From the NCBI GenBank assembly GCA_017746715.1, contig JAGHZQ010000097.1, forward strand, positions 1 to 64,000: a DNA stretch of 64,000 bases, written 5' to 3'. Shown here piece after piece: positions 32,215-41,830 of the stretch. The first letter of the stretch is position 1. Every line of letters begins with the position of its first letter. Source of the DNA: Cyanobacteria bacterium SBLK (lineage in GTDB: Bacteria > Cyanobacteriota > Cyanobacteriia > Cyanobacteriales > Spirulinaceae). Made by a program: the position numbers and the translations under genes. Under the pieces are notes generated by a model. It ran no database searches, had not been told where the DNA came from, and worked only from the letters and a program-made list of their open reading frames with translations.

Positions 32215-35130
32215 GTGTTAGAGTTTGAGAAACCTTTGAACGCTTCAACCTCCCCCCCAACTTTGCTCCTCATTGACGGTCATTCCCTCGCTTTTCGTTC
32301 CTATTATGCTTTTGCGAAGGGACGGGATGGAGGGTTGCGAACTTCCACGGGAATTCCCACCAATATTTGTTTTGGCTTTCTCAAATCACTATTGCAAGTC
32401 ATCCAATTCGAGCAACCCAAATCCATTGCGATCGCCTTCGATACGGATAAGCCAACTTTTCGCCACCGAGCCGATCCCAACTATAAAGCCGATCGCCAAG
32501 AAACACCAGACGATTTTCTCCCAGATCTGAAGAATTTACAAGAACTTTTACAAGCCTTAAAAATAACCCAAATCGTCGCACCGGGATACGAAGCTGATGA
32601 TATTCTCGGCACCCTGGCTCGGCACGGAAGTCAAGCAGGGTATTGCGTTAAAATTGTCACCGGCGATCGCGATCTATTTCAAGTGGTTGATGATGAAAAA
32701 CAGATTAGCGTGTTGTATTTAGATCCGAAAGCGATTAAAAGCGCGCGATCGCGATCGCCAGAATTTAAAGTCGCAGAAGTGGAAGAGAAAATGGGAATAA
32801 CTCCCTCCCAAGTCATCGACTATAAAGCTTTGTGCGGCGATAAATCCGATAATATTCCCGGGATTCGAGGGATTGGCGATAAAACGGCGGTAAAATTGCT
32901 GACAGAATACGGAACGTTAGAGAAAATTTATGAAAATATCGACAAAATAAAAGGGGCAAATAACAAGAAACTTGCAGGGGGACGAGAAGATGCCAAACAC
33001 TCCCAATTTATGGCAACTATAAAACTCGATATTCCTTTAGAAATTGAGATCGAGAAGTTACAATTATCGGGTTTCGATCGCCAACAAGTTCAACCATTAC
33101 TGGAAAAGTTAGAACTCAAAAAATTACTTCAACAAATTGACGAACTACACGAACAGTTTGGCGGTAATTTCGCAGAATCTACCCTTTTGGAAATCGAAGC
33201 ACCGGAAAGCGAAGATACTTGGTTTTTTAGTGCAGAAGATACCGAAAACGCAGACATCGAAGAAGATACCATTATTTTACCGGAAATTATCGATACAGAA
33301 GAGAAATTAATTGCTTTAGTCGAGCGCTTAAAAACCTACACTAATCCACTAATTCCCGTTGCTTGGGATACAGAAACCAATTCCCTCGAACCTCGCGATG
33401 CAGAATTAGTGGGACTGGGTTGCTGTTGGGGAGAAAATCCCGATGAGATGGCTTATATTCCCCTCAATCATAGCGAAGGACAGCAACTCGAAAAAACAAT
33501 AGTTTTAACCGCATTAAAACCCATTTTAGAAAGCGAAAATTATCCCAAATCTCTCCAAAATGCAAAATTCGATCGCCTCGTTCTTTTGTATCAAGGAATT
33601 GTCTTAGAGGGTGTGGTTTTTGATACCCTGTTAGCCGGCTATCTTCTCAATCCTAATGGCTTACATAATTTAACCGATCTATCCCTCAAATATTTATCTG
33701 GAATTGAAGCTAAAAGCTATAAAGATTTAGATATTCCCAAAGGTAAAACGATTGCCGATCTCTCCATTTCTAAAACTGCCAACTATTGTGGTATGGATGT
33801 TTATGCGACCTTTTGCCTCGTGGCAAAATTGCGAGAAGAACTAACAAAAATTCCCGAACTGGAAAGATTGCTGTTGGAAGTCGAACAACCCTTAGAACCC
33901 GTCCTTGCAGCAATGGAAGATCGAGGCATTTGTATCGATACCAATTATCTCCACAAACTCTCCAAACAACTCACAAATAAATTGACAAATATTGAAAAAG
34001 ATGCTTATAAAAAAGCAGGAGAAGAATTTAACTTAGCCTCCCCCAAACAATTGAGTAAGTTGCTTTTTGAGACCTTGGGATTAAATACGAGAAAAACGCG
34101 GAAAACCAAAACCGGCTATTCAACAGACCACGCAACCCTAGAGAAATTACAAGGGGATCATCCCGTCATCGATCGCATTCTCGAATATCGCACCCTCTCC
34201 AAACTCAAATCAACTTATGTAGACGCAATTCCCGCCCTCGTTCATCCGAAAACCCAACGCATTCACACCAATTTTAACCAAACGGGTACCTCAACGGGTC
34301 GCCTTTCTTCCTCTAATCCCAACTTGCAAAATATTCCCATTCGCAGCGAGTTTTCGCGGCAAATTCGCCAAGCCTTTTTACCCCGAGAGGGATGGCAATT
34401 AGTCTCCGCCGATTACTCCCAAATCGAACTGAGAATCCTCGCTCATTTAAGTCAAGAACCCATTCTGTTAGAAGCCTATCGCAACCGACAGGATGTGCAT
34501 CGCGTTACCGCACAATTGCTCTTTGAAAAAGAAGACATTACTCCCGACGAGCGCCGCATGGGAAAAACGATCAATTTTGGGGTAATTTATGGCATGGGCG
34601 CTCAACGTTTCGCCCGAGAAGCCGGCGTGAGTAGCAAAGAAGGGAAAGTCTTTATCGATCGCTATCGAGAGCGTTATGCCAATGTATTTGCTTATTTAGA
34701 ACGAATGAAAAAAGAAGCAATCGCCCGAGGTTATGTGGAAACATTGCTCAAACGCCGCCGTTATTTTAACTTTGCTGGAGGCAGCGTGGGAAGACTTCAA
34801 GGACGAGATCCAGAAGCGATCGAATTAGAAGCCCTAAAAAATCTCTCTCAAGGAGATGCACAACTCTTAAGAGCAGCTGCTAATGCGCCCATACAGGGAT
34901 CGAGTGCGGATATTATTAAAATTGCCATGATTCGCTTGCAGAAAATCTTGCAAAATTATCAGGCCAAATTGCTGTTGCAAGTTCACGATGAATTAGTATT
35001 TGAAATTCCTCCAGAAGAATGGGAAGAATTAGAATCCCAAATTCGAGACGGGATGGAAAATGCCGTAGAATTAAGCATTCCTTTGGTTGTAGATGTGCGA
35101 GGCGGAAAAAATTGGATGGAAGCCAAGTAA
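32215..35130 (+). CDS. polA: DNA polymerase I
   Basis: The 971-residue protein has all three Pol I domains. The 5' nuclease is at about 15-315 (LLIDGHSLAFRSYYAF, GYEADDILGTLA, GDKSDNIPGIRGIGDKTA). The 3'-5' exonuclease is at about 345-550, with AWDTETNSL, QNAKFDRLVLL and YCGMDVYATF, so the acidic exonuclease residues are kept. The polymerase follows, with motif A SADYSQIELRILAHLS, O-helix RRMGKTINFGVIYGM and motif C LLQVHDELVFEI. The start is a GTG at 32215; no nearer ATG precedes the first conserved strand. Roles are Okazaki fragment maturation and repair. Confidence 0.97.
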   Translation: MLEFEKPLNASTSPPTLLLIDGHSLAFRSYYAFAKGRDGGLRTSTGIPTNICFGFLKSLLQVIQFEQPKSIAIAFDTDKPTFRHRADPNYKADRQETPDDFLPDLKNLQELLQALKITQIVAPGYEADDILGTLARHGSQAGYCVKIVTGDRDLFQVVDDEKQISVLYLDPKAIKSARSRSPEFKVAEVEEKMGITPSQVIDYKALCGDKSDNIPGIRGIGDKTAVKLLTEYGTLEKIYENIDKIKGANNKKLAGGREDAKHSQFMATIKLDIPLEIEIEKLQLSGFDRQQVQPLLEKLELKKLLQQIDELHEQFGGNFAESTLLEIEAPESEDTWFFSAEDTENADIEEDTIILPEIIDTEEKLIALVERLKTYTNPLIPVAWDTETNSLEPRDAELVGLGCCWGENPDEMAYIPLNHSEGQQLEKTIVLTALKPILESENYPKSLQNAKFDRLVLLYQGIVLEGVVFDTLLAGYLLNPNGLHNLTDLSLKYLSGIEAKSYKDLDIPKGKTIADLSISKTANYCGMDVYATFCLVAKLREELTKIPELERLLLEVEQPLEPVLAAMEDRGICIDTNYLHKLSKQLTNKLTNIEKDAYKKAGEEFNLASPKQLSKLLFETLGLNTRKTRKTKTGYSTDHATLEKLQGDHPVIDRILEYRTLSKLKSTYVDAIPALVHPKTQRIHTNFNQTGTSTGRLSSSNPNLQNIPIRSEFSRQIRQAFLPREGWQLVSADYSQIELRILAHLSQEPILLEAYRNRQDVHRVTAQLLFEKEDITPDERRMGKTINFGVIYGMGAQRFAREAGVSSKEGKVFIDRYRERYANVFAYLERMKKEAIARGYVETLLKRRRYFNFAGGSVGRLQGRDPEAIELEALKNLSQGDAQLLRAAANAPIQGSSADIIKIAMIRLQKILQNYQAKLLLQVHDELVFEIPPEEWEELESQIRDGMENAVELSIPLVVDVRGGKNWMEAK

Positions 35131-35488
35131 AATAAATAACACAAGTGAATGGTAATAATCGTGGAAATTTTTCCCTTCATCCGGAAATTAACCGAAAATT
35201 GGCGAGAAGTATAAAGAAATTCCCCATGACGAGTAAAATGAAAGCGATTGGCATCAAAATGCGTCTATTTTTGTATCGGAGTAGAAAAATAAAAAATCTA
35301 CTTCCCCTACAATAAATATCCTAACCTTCAGGGTATTTTACTTGGATTTAACAAGGAGTGCGGCGATTTGCATTTCCCGCGAAAAACCCCAATGGCTCTC
35401 TTGTATCGCGATCGCCCCAGATCGTCCCTTCTCCCACAGCGTTAAGAAAATGTCTCTAGAGATATTTATCCGCTTATACTAACGTAGA
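35131..35488. other. Gene-free region between polA and the GTPase gene
   Basis: No ORF or RNA gene is recognised. A HIP1-like gatcgcc lies near 35410. The part from 35450 to 35488 (gatatttatccgcttatac) may include the promoter of the downstream gene. Confidence 0.4.
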
Positions 35489-36472
35489 ATGACCCCCATA
35501 CCCCATCGCAACCGGAATGACACAATGAGAGGACGCAGAATCTTAATCTTTATATTTTTGATCGTTTGCGCCGTAGTCGTCGTTATTTTTCTGCAAGGTT
35601 CGGAAAAAGTGGCAGGACCTATCTTAATCAGCCTCTTGCTGGTTGCTGTTTTTGCCCTCATTTCGGTAGGCGCGACGACAGAACTCTACCGAGAGATGGT
35701 GGATAATCTTCGCAACGATTCCATTCTCAAGAAGAATTCAAGTCGTTTTTATCTCTATGGTCGCGGTGGAAGCGGCAAAACAACCCTCATTAAAAGTTGG
35801 TTGGGTGGGGAAGTCAGACCGGAACAAGCCACCAAATATTTTGCTTTCTATACGGCTGAAAAATATTTGGACTTAGAAACAAAACGGCGCTGTCGGATTG
35901 TCGTTTCCGATTATCAGGGTCAATCTCCCTCGCAAAACACCCTCAATGCGTCACCGCAAGTGATTGGTCCTCCGGACAGGCGTTTGGTCAATGGAGTCTT
36001 TTTCATTGTTGATATTGCCCCGCGAATTGAAAAGAATAGCAAGCCATTAGATACTAATGAATTAGTTGAATGGCTGGCTGTCGATACTGAAACCAAGATT
36101 CGCAAGCGAGTCGAGCAACATCTTGAATATATCGTTCCGGCAATTTTAGAAATTGTTTTTGCCACGGTATACAGTAAAAATCTCTTATGCGTGACTTTAA
36201 TTATTAATAAAATGGATTTGCTCGAGCAAATTGTGGCTATGGGTTGCATTCCGGGAGTTAGTCTGGCAAATGTAGAAGAATATGCACGTAATTTATTTAA
36301 ACGCATTGAATATAATATTCGCGATGCTTGCGATAAAATTGCCAAACCCGAACACCATATCGATTTTTCTGTTGCACTGGTGAGTGCGTCTAAAGGAACG
36401 GGTGTCGCAAAAACCTTTAATCGCGTGATGAAGAAATATGCAGATATGAGATATAAGGAAAAAAAGAAGTAA
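35489..36472 (+). CDS. Membrane-anchored P-loop GTPase-like protein
   Basis: The 327-residue protein has two close N-terminal membrane spans (ILIFIFLIVCAVVVVIFL and GPILISLLLVAVFALISVGA), then a cytoplasmic GTPase-like domain. G1/Walker A is LYGRGGSGKTTLIKSW, G3 is DYQGQS (DxxG), G4 is INKMD (NKxD) and a G5-like SASKGTG lies near the end. The GTP specificity implied by NKxD sets it apart from ABC or STAND ATPases. No family I know fits exactly; tethered GTPases of this kind occur in bacterial conflict and signalling systems. An alternative ATG at 35525 would begin right before the first span. Confidence 0.75.
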   Translation: MTPIPHRNRNDTMRGRRILIFIFLIVCAVVVVIFLQGSEKVAGPILISLLLVAVFALISVGATTELYREMVDNLRNDSILKKNSSRFYLYGRGGSGKTTLIKSWLGGEVRPEQATKYFAFYTAEKYLDLETKRRCRIVVSDYQGQSPSQNTLNASPQVIGPPDRRLVNGVFFIVDIAPRIEKNSKPLDTNELVEWLAVDTETKIRKRVEQHLEYIVPAILEIVFATVYSKNLLCVTLIINKMDLLEQIVAMGCIPGVSLANVEEYARNLFKRIEYNIRDACDKIAKPEHHIDFSVALVSASKGTGVAKTFNRVMKKYADMRYKEKKK

Positions 36473-36516
36473 TTTTGAAAGAATGAAGAATGAAGAATGA
36501 AAAGGTCAATTAAATT

Positions 36517-37395
36517 TTACACTTTACCTTTGAGAGCTTCTAATTCTTCTCGTATTGTTGGGGGATTGTAACCCAAATTAAAGGCTTTTGAACTATCCAT
36601 TGCGAGATCGACAGGACGGGGTGCAGGCATGGGAACGTCCTTTTGAGAGCAAGATTTTAAACCCGTTCTCGGTAATTCTAAAACTTCTGTCATTAAATTG
36701 CCAAATTCGTAGCGAGATAAACGTTCTTTTCCTCCTAAATGTAAAATTCCTACTGCTTTTTCAAGCGCTAAAAATAATCCTCGGGTTGCGGTTTCCGCAC
36801 TGACAGGCATTCGATATTCATCAAAGAATAAAGCTAATTCTTCCTCCCGACGCAGCTTGGCAATAAAAGATTGAATAAAACTGGGAGAATGAGGAGAAGC
36901 AGGACCAAACATTAAGGGCATTCGGCAAACAGCAGTTTTGGGATAGCGTTCTAACATACCTCGTTCTGCGAATACTTTTTGTTCGCCATAGATACTGACC
37001 GGACAAACGCGATCGCTTTCGCGATAAGGTGGATTTAAACCGTCAAATACAAGGTCGGTCGAGGTAAACGCACAAGGAATCTCGGATTCGGCACACAGAT
37101 CGGCGATATGATGGGAAGTCGTGACGTTAATGCGATAAGATTCTTCAGGATGGGTTTGACAGTAATTGGGCTTGGAAACTGCTGCGAGATGAATGACGGC
37201 ATCGGGTTTAATCTCGGAAAATAGCACTTTTAGAGATTGAAAATCGGTTAAATCGATTTTTTGGGAGACAATTTTGGGAAGATTGGGAGAATGCGAGTAA
37301 TAGGCGCCGAAAACCTGCCAATTGTTCCGCGTGGCAATTTGACATAAATTCCAGCCGAGAAAACCGCTAGACCCCGTAACAAGAAGTTTTTTCAT
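36517..37395 (-). CDS. RmlD-like NAD(P)-dependent sugar reductase
   Basis: The 292-residue SDR starts MKKLLVTGSSGFLGWNLCQI (Rossmann GxxGxxG at 8-14). It carries VIHLAAVSKPNYCQTHPEES, the catalytic region FTSTDLVFDG and SIYGEQKVFAERGML (YxxxK). These features and the C-terminal GILHLGGKERLSRYEFGNLM place it near dTDP-4-dehydrorhamnose reductases. The ligand is unproven. The longer frame adds three residues only. It is alone on its strand between the GTPase gene and a MITE-like repeat. Confidence 0.88.
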   Translation of the reverse strand: MKKLLVTGSSGFLGWNLCQIATRNNWQVFGAYYSHSPNLPKIVSQKIDLTDFQSLKVLFSEIKPDAVIHLAAVSKPNYCQTHPEESYRINVTTSHHIADLCAESEIPCAFTSTDLVFDGLNPPYRESDRVCPVSIYGEQKVFAERGMLERYPKTAVCRMPLMFGPASPHSPSFIQSFIAKLRREEELALFFDEYRMPVSAETATRGLFLALEKAVGILHLGGKERLSRYEFGNLMTEVLELPRTGLKSCSQKDVPMPAPRPVDLAMDSSKAFNLGYNPPTIREELEALKGKV

Positions 37396-37460
37396 CAGTT
37401 GCAATTGTCGGTTTTAATTAGTTTATACTCAACTTGTCTCTTTGAACTTGTTTTAAATGA

Positions 37461-37576
37461 GTAGGGTGTCGTTAGCGATCACCCAATATTCAAAAAAACG
37501 CATCCAATATTTAGTAAATCCAATATTCAGTAAATCGGTGCGTGACGCTCCATTTCATTCCGCTAACACACCCTAC
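37461..37576. repeat. MITE-like hairpin repeat, second copy
   Basis: GTAGGGTGTCGTTAGCG at the left end is matched by CGCTAACACACCCTAC at the right end (116 bp). The right half includes cggtgcgtgacgctccattt, also found in the 2473-2559 element, and the middle has a threefold ccaatatt(c/t)agtaaatc repeat absent there. Same ends and a variable middle suggest a non-autonomous mobile family. Confidence 0.8.
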
Positions 37577-37593
37577 AAATATGAATTACAAAC

Positions 37594-38562
37594 ATGAACA
37601 TTAAATGGTTATTGCTTCTTATTACAACACTTTATCATCTTATTGCCACAGTATGGGAAAATCGCAGGATTAAGCCTCCCGGTCAACTCGTTAATGTTAA
37701 CGATCGCGAACTTCATTTATATAAAAAAGGGGCGGGGAAATATACAGTCATTATCGAGCATAGTTTGGGTGGAATTGACGGTTATTTTTTGATTGATAAA
37801 TTAGCAAAAATTACGCGAACTTGTATTTACGATCGCCCCGGATACGGCTGGAGCGAAATGAGTTTTTCTCGTCGGTGTAGTGGTGAAATTGTCGAAGAAT
37901 TAAATCAACTTTTGGAGAAAGCAGCAATCGAACCGCCTTATATTTTAGTCGGACATTCATTTGGCAGTTATAACGCTCGCCTGTACGCCGCTCGCTATCC
38001 GGAAAAAGTGGCGGGACTCATTCTCACGGAAGGCTTGCACGAGAAAGCCATGCTGGAAATGTCGTGGAAATTGAGAGGATTACAAATCTTTTTTCTGTCG
38101 GGGTTTGTCATGTCGGTTTTCGGTTCGCTTTTGGGGTTGGTGAGAATATTGGGAGCGATGGCATTTTTTGAAATGTTGAAAAAAGAACTGCGTCAATTTC
38201 CCGCCGAGACGCTAAAGAAGGTGAAACGGTCTTTTTATCGTCCCCAACATTGGCTGACCATGGGACGAGAAATGTGGAATTTAGATATTAGCGCCCGTCA
38301 AGTGAAAGAAGCGGGAAAAATCGGCAATATTCCCTTAATCGATATTAAATCCCAGACCTTTTTAAAGCGATCGCTCGGGACATTTTTATTTTCCTTACCC
38401 GCAGCCGATCGCCTGCGGGACGAGATCCACGCCGAACTCCTCCAATTATCTCCCAATAGCCAACAGATGTTCGCCTCAAAAAGCGATCATTTTGTTTGGG
38501 TGGACGAACCAGAAATCATTATCGCCGCCGTTCGGGAAATTTTGGCTCGCTTAGAAGGGTGA
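37594..38562 (+). CDS. Alpha/beta hydrolase
   Basis: The 322-residue alpha/beta hydrolase has an N-terminal hydrophobic anchor (NIKWLLLLITTLYHLIATVW), the strand VNVNDRELHLYKKGAG, the pair IYDRPGYGWSEM and the nucleophile elbow ILVGHSFGSYNARLYA (GHSFGS). The acid and His lie in the C-terminal cap, with KSDHFVWVDEPE giving the catalytic His. The substrate is unknown. Its 3' end overlaps the convergent exoprotein gene by 12 bp. Confidence 0.9.
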   Translation: MNIKWLLLLITTLYHLIATVWENRRIKPPGQLVNVNDRELHLYKKGAGKYTVIIEHSLGGIDGYFLIDKLAKITRTCIYDRPGYGWSEMSFSRRCSGEIVEELNQLLEKAAIEPPYILVGHSFGSYNARLYAARYPEKVAGLILTEGLHEKAMLEMSWKLRGLQIFFLSGFVMSVFGSLLGLVRILGAMAFFEMLKKELRQFPAETLKKVKRSFYRPQHWLTMGREMWNLDISARQVKEAGKIGNIPLIDIKSQTFLKRSLGTFLFSLPAADRLRDEIHAELLQLSPNSQQMFASKSDHFVWVDEPEIIIAAVREILARLEG

Positions 38563-41500
38563 AACGCAGCGATCGGGCTTTTCATTCTCGCCGATCTTCT
38601 GTTGCAATTCTGCGGGAATTTCCAAAGGAATGCGAGAAAAACAAACAGAACCGATATTGTCATACTCTGCAATTTCCGGATTGCTGAGGGTCATTGAGAA
38701 ATTAGCGATTTCGGCAAATGTTAGGGTTAAAGCATTGTTGACAATTGTGGCAGTGTTAGCGGTAAGTATAATGGCATTATTTGTATTGATAAGATTATTG
38801 GTATCGGGAGAGACTGAGAGAACTTGAAAATTACCCGCCATCGACCAACCCAAACCTCCCATACCCCCATTTCCTCCCGTACCGCCGCCACCGCCGCCAC
38901 CGCCGCCGACACCGCGACCGCCACCGCCGCCACCGCCGCCATTTCCGCCACTTCCACCATTTCCTCCCGTACCGCTAAGAGTGAAGCGACCCAGAGAGGT
39001 GGAAATTTGACCGCTAATCAAAGCAATGCCATCGCCCCCATTTCCACCATCGCCCCCATTTCCTCCGGCACCACCGCCACCGCCACCACTATTGCCAGCA
39101 CCAACACCGCCATCACCCCCATTTCCTCCGGAGCGATCGTTGCCTTTTCTCGTAGGATTACTCGTATCAATCCCCCCCGAGCCGGTTCCCGTTCCCCCAT
39201 TACTGCCATCATTATTATTAATCCCCCCATTTCCCCCATTTCCGCCACCATTGCCACCATCGCCACTCGTCGTACCGCCACCACCGCCACCCATTCCCGC
39301 ACCGCCACCGCCAGCACCCGCAGCTGTATTCGTGGAACCACCGCCACCGCCAGCCCCTCCCGTTCCGCCAGTACTCCCCGATAAGGAAGTATTTGTCCCA
39401 TGACTTCCCGCACCACCAGAGCCTCCAATTCCACCGCCACCGCCACCGCCACCGCCGCGAGAGTTGGGACCTTCACCCCCACCCCCATTTCCGCCTCCCA
39501 AAATGCCCCCTGCCGCGATCGGATCGCCGGTATTTGCACCACCATCGCCGCCATTACCGCCACCATTGCCCCCCACGCCACCGGGATCGTTGCTGTTATA
39601 GTTGCTACCGCCACCGCCGCCGCCACCGCCATTGCCTCCCGCTCCGCCATTGCCTCCCGTTCCGATTAAACTCACCGAACCTTGTAAAGAGGCGATCGCG
39701 CTATCGGTCAAAGCAATTCCCGCACCCCCATCGCCCCCATTTCCTCCATCTTCGCCCATCCCACCGCCTAAATTAGAATCGGGTAATAATGTTCCGCTCG
39801 TCCCGGTTTCGCCAATTTGTCCATTAACTCCAGAGGTCAAATTTCCCGCACCGCGTCCGCCTCCTCGTCCATGAGTTCCCGTCCCCCCATCGCCACCCAC
39901 TCCCGCGAGAGAAATATTGCCCCTTGTCGTTGTCAAACTGCTGTTATTGAGAGTAATTCCCGTCTCTCCCGTTCCGCCGCCACTCGCACCCGTCGTGCCG
40001 CGACCGACGAGGGTAATATCCCCTGTTCCCGTGTCGATCGTTGCATTATTCAGAGAAAGTTGGCCGCCGTTACTGTTGTCAGCATCGGCATTTAGATTGA
40101 CAGAACCATTATTTGTTGTAATATTGGCGTTAACGGTAATGCCATTATTGGCTGAGGCTTGCAAGCCAATTCCTGACCTTTCAATGGCGATCGCGCTGCT
40201 AAAAGTAATGCTATGGGTCGCTTCTAAAATTACATTTGCCGTAGCATTGTTAATGAAACTAACTTCTAATTTGGCACTGAGAGGCGTATCGCTAAAACTT
40301 AAAGTCGTATCGCTCGTATTGCTGCCACCAGAAACAATTTCGATATTGGTGGGATCGAGTAATAATGTCCCAAAAGTACCGCGAGAAGCCGAAGTATCGA
40401 CTTCTCCTTGAAAATCTAAAAACTTCACTCCGGAAACCTCCACAAATCCACCATTTCCCTCATTTTGACCGCCCCGAACTTCAATTTCTCCATGAAAGCG
40501 AGTTGTATTATTTGCCCACACGATCGCCCGTCCGCCATTGCCAGAATGGAGAGCATTGGCCTGAATTTTGGTGTGGGTATCCATTAAAACGCGATCGGCA
40601 ATAGAGAGAGCACTTTCACCGCGATAATCTCCCCCGATGCGAATATTTCCGCCATTACTCACTCCAGAAGCCTCTAAATTTGCGCCGAATAAACCAATAT
40701 CGATTCCAAAAATATCGATACTCGGCGTTAATTCTAAAGATTGCGAGTTTGTGGCGATCGCTCCTGAAATGATAACCGTTCCTGCTCCTTCTGGCAAAAG
40801 CATATTATTGTTTGTCAAACCCATGCGACCCTCTGCATTTTCTACCAATCCCGTCTTATCTTCTCCTATTAAGTAACGAGGAATATCCGATAATTTTAGC
40901 CCGGTAATTTCTCGGTCTTCTGTTTGTATGGGTTCGACATCGAGAACAATATTTAAAATTTTGCCTGCTTGGGAGATTTTAACTTGATTTTGTCCGGGGA
41001 TTGCCGCAATTGTAACATTGCCTCCCGGCGCGGCAAATGTTCCCGTGCTGAATACAGAACCCGCGATCGCATAAATACTTTCTCCTTCTCGAACGGCTAA
41101 ATCTCCCCCATTAATAATCATTCCGGGCTGCATTGTATCAAAAAATAATCCCGTAGGATTGCCCGTTAAAGTCGAATAATCATTCGTTCCTGAAGCTCTA
41201 AAAGATCCCTGCTCGAACCCGATGCGATTTGCTGTCGAAACGCCAAAACTTCCCGGTACGTCCAAACTTGCCCCACGAGTAAAAATCCACCCCGCTTCAT
41301 TCACCAAATATAAATTGCTATCTCCTCCACTGAGGCGAATTAATCCTTCAATGATTGAGGGATTTCCTCCCACGACTCGCCCTAAAATATTGTCAATTTC
41401 GGGATGAGAAATAAACTCGGCAATTTCGCGAAGCGTTAAGCCAAATTCTTGAAAACTATGAAATAAGTTAGAATCCGATCGCGTTCCTCCCGTAATCGTG

Positions 41501-41631
41501 TAAAGATTGCCATTTTGCTGCACGATCGTTCCCGCATCGCCTGCTGAAATAATCGATTGAGCGTCAAGAGATCGCGGGTAAAGAAAGGAACAAACAGTTA
41601 AGAATAATCCCAGAGACAATTGCCTTACCAT
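38551..41631 (-). CDS. Glycine-rich two-partner-secretion exoprotein (haemagglutinin N-domain)
   Basis: The 1026-residue protein starts MVRQLSLGLFLTVCSFLYPR with a signal peptide cut near DAQS. A filamentous-haemagglutinin TPS domain covers about residues 28-300, with NLFHSFQEFGLTLREIAEFI, GNPSIIEGLIRLSGG, NLYLVNEAGWIFTRGASLDV. Then come a beta-rich repeat part and, from about 560 to 950, a very long glycine/asparagine-rich tract (GGNGGAGGNGGGG type). It lacks the CHAT or Cys-rich ends common in cyanobacterial TPS proteins. No TpsB transporter is adjacent. The ATG at 41631 has AGGTG 7 nt upstream. It is presumably an adhesive secreted protein. Confidence 0.88.
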   Translation of the reverse strand: MVRQLSLGLFLTVCSFLYPRSLDAQSIISAGDAGTIVQQNGNLYTITGGTRSDSNLFHSFQEFGLTLREIAEFISHPEIDNILGRVVGGNPSIIEGLIRLSGGDSNLYLVNEAGWIFTRGASLDVPGSFGVSTANRIGFEQGSFRASGTNDYSTLTGNPTGLFFDTMQPGMIINGGDLAVREGESIYAIAGSVFSTGTFAAPGGNVTIAAIPGQNQVKISQAGKILNIVLDVEPIQTEDREITGLKLSDIPRYLIGEDKTGLVENAEGRMGLTNNNMLLPEGAGTVIISGAIATNSQSLELTPSIDIFGIDIGLFGANLEASGVSNGGNIRIGGDYRGESALSIADRVLMDTHTKIQANALHSGNGGRAIVWANNTTRFHGEIEVRGGQNEGNGGFVEVSGVKFLDFQGEVDTSASRGTFGTLLLDPTNIEIVSGGSNTSDTTLSFSDTPLSAKLEVSFINNATANVILEATHSITFSSAIAIERSGIGLQASANNGITVNANITTNNGSVNLNADADNSNGGQLSLNNATIDTGTGDITLVGRGTTGASGGGTGETGITLNNSSLTTTRGNISLAGVGGDGGTGTHGRGGGRGAGNLTSGVNGQIGETGTSGTLLPDSNLGGGMGEDGGNGGDGGAGIALTDSAIASLQGSVSLIGTGGNGGAGGNGGGGGGGGSNYNSNDPGGVGGNGGGNGGDGGANTGDPIAAGGILGGGNGGGGEGPNSRGGGGGGGGGIGGSGGAGSHGTNTSLSGSTGGTGGAGGGGGSTNTAAGAGGGGAGMGGGGGGTTSGDGGNGGGNGGNGGINNNDGSNGGTGTGSGGIDTSNPTRKGNDRSGGNGGDGGVGAGNSGGGGGGAGGNGGDGGNGGDGIALISGQISTSLGRFTLSGTGGNGGSGGNGGGGGGGGRGVGGGGGGGGGTGGNGGMGGLGWSMAGNFQVLSVSPDTNNLINTNNAIILTANTATIVNNALTLTFAEIANFSMTLSNPEIAEYDNIGSVCFSRIPLEIPAELQQKIGENEKPDRCVSPF
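38830..39670 (-). repeat. GGN/GGX low-complexity tract in the exoprotein gene
   Basis: Continuous short glycine-codon repeats (ccgccaccg, cctcccgtacc, ccaccattgcc on the plus strand). It gives rise to several spurious long plus-strand frames of Pro/Thr/His-rich proteins. Such tracts are prone to length change by slippage or recombination. Confidence 0.85.
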
Positions 41632-41830
41632 GAGATACACCTGCAATCTAGCTTAAATCTCTCGCATCATACCGGATCGCGATCGCTTTTTAAATAGTTT
41701 TTCAATATTTTTTTAACCTTATCTATGTAAGAAAAATCGGGACGAATGATTTGATATCTTTGCCCCGATATTAGCTCGCACTGATAATTGTTGTTAGGAC
41801 GTAAATTTTACGTTCCTACTGATAATCCCT

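Noticed and set aside
38824..39776. Long plus-strand frames rich in Pro, Thr, His or Arg
   Set aside because: They are antisense shadows of the glycine-codon repeats in the exoprotein gene; low-complexity and without starts or ribosome sites of note.
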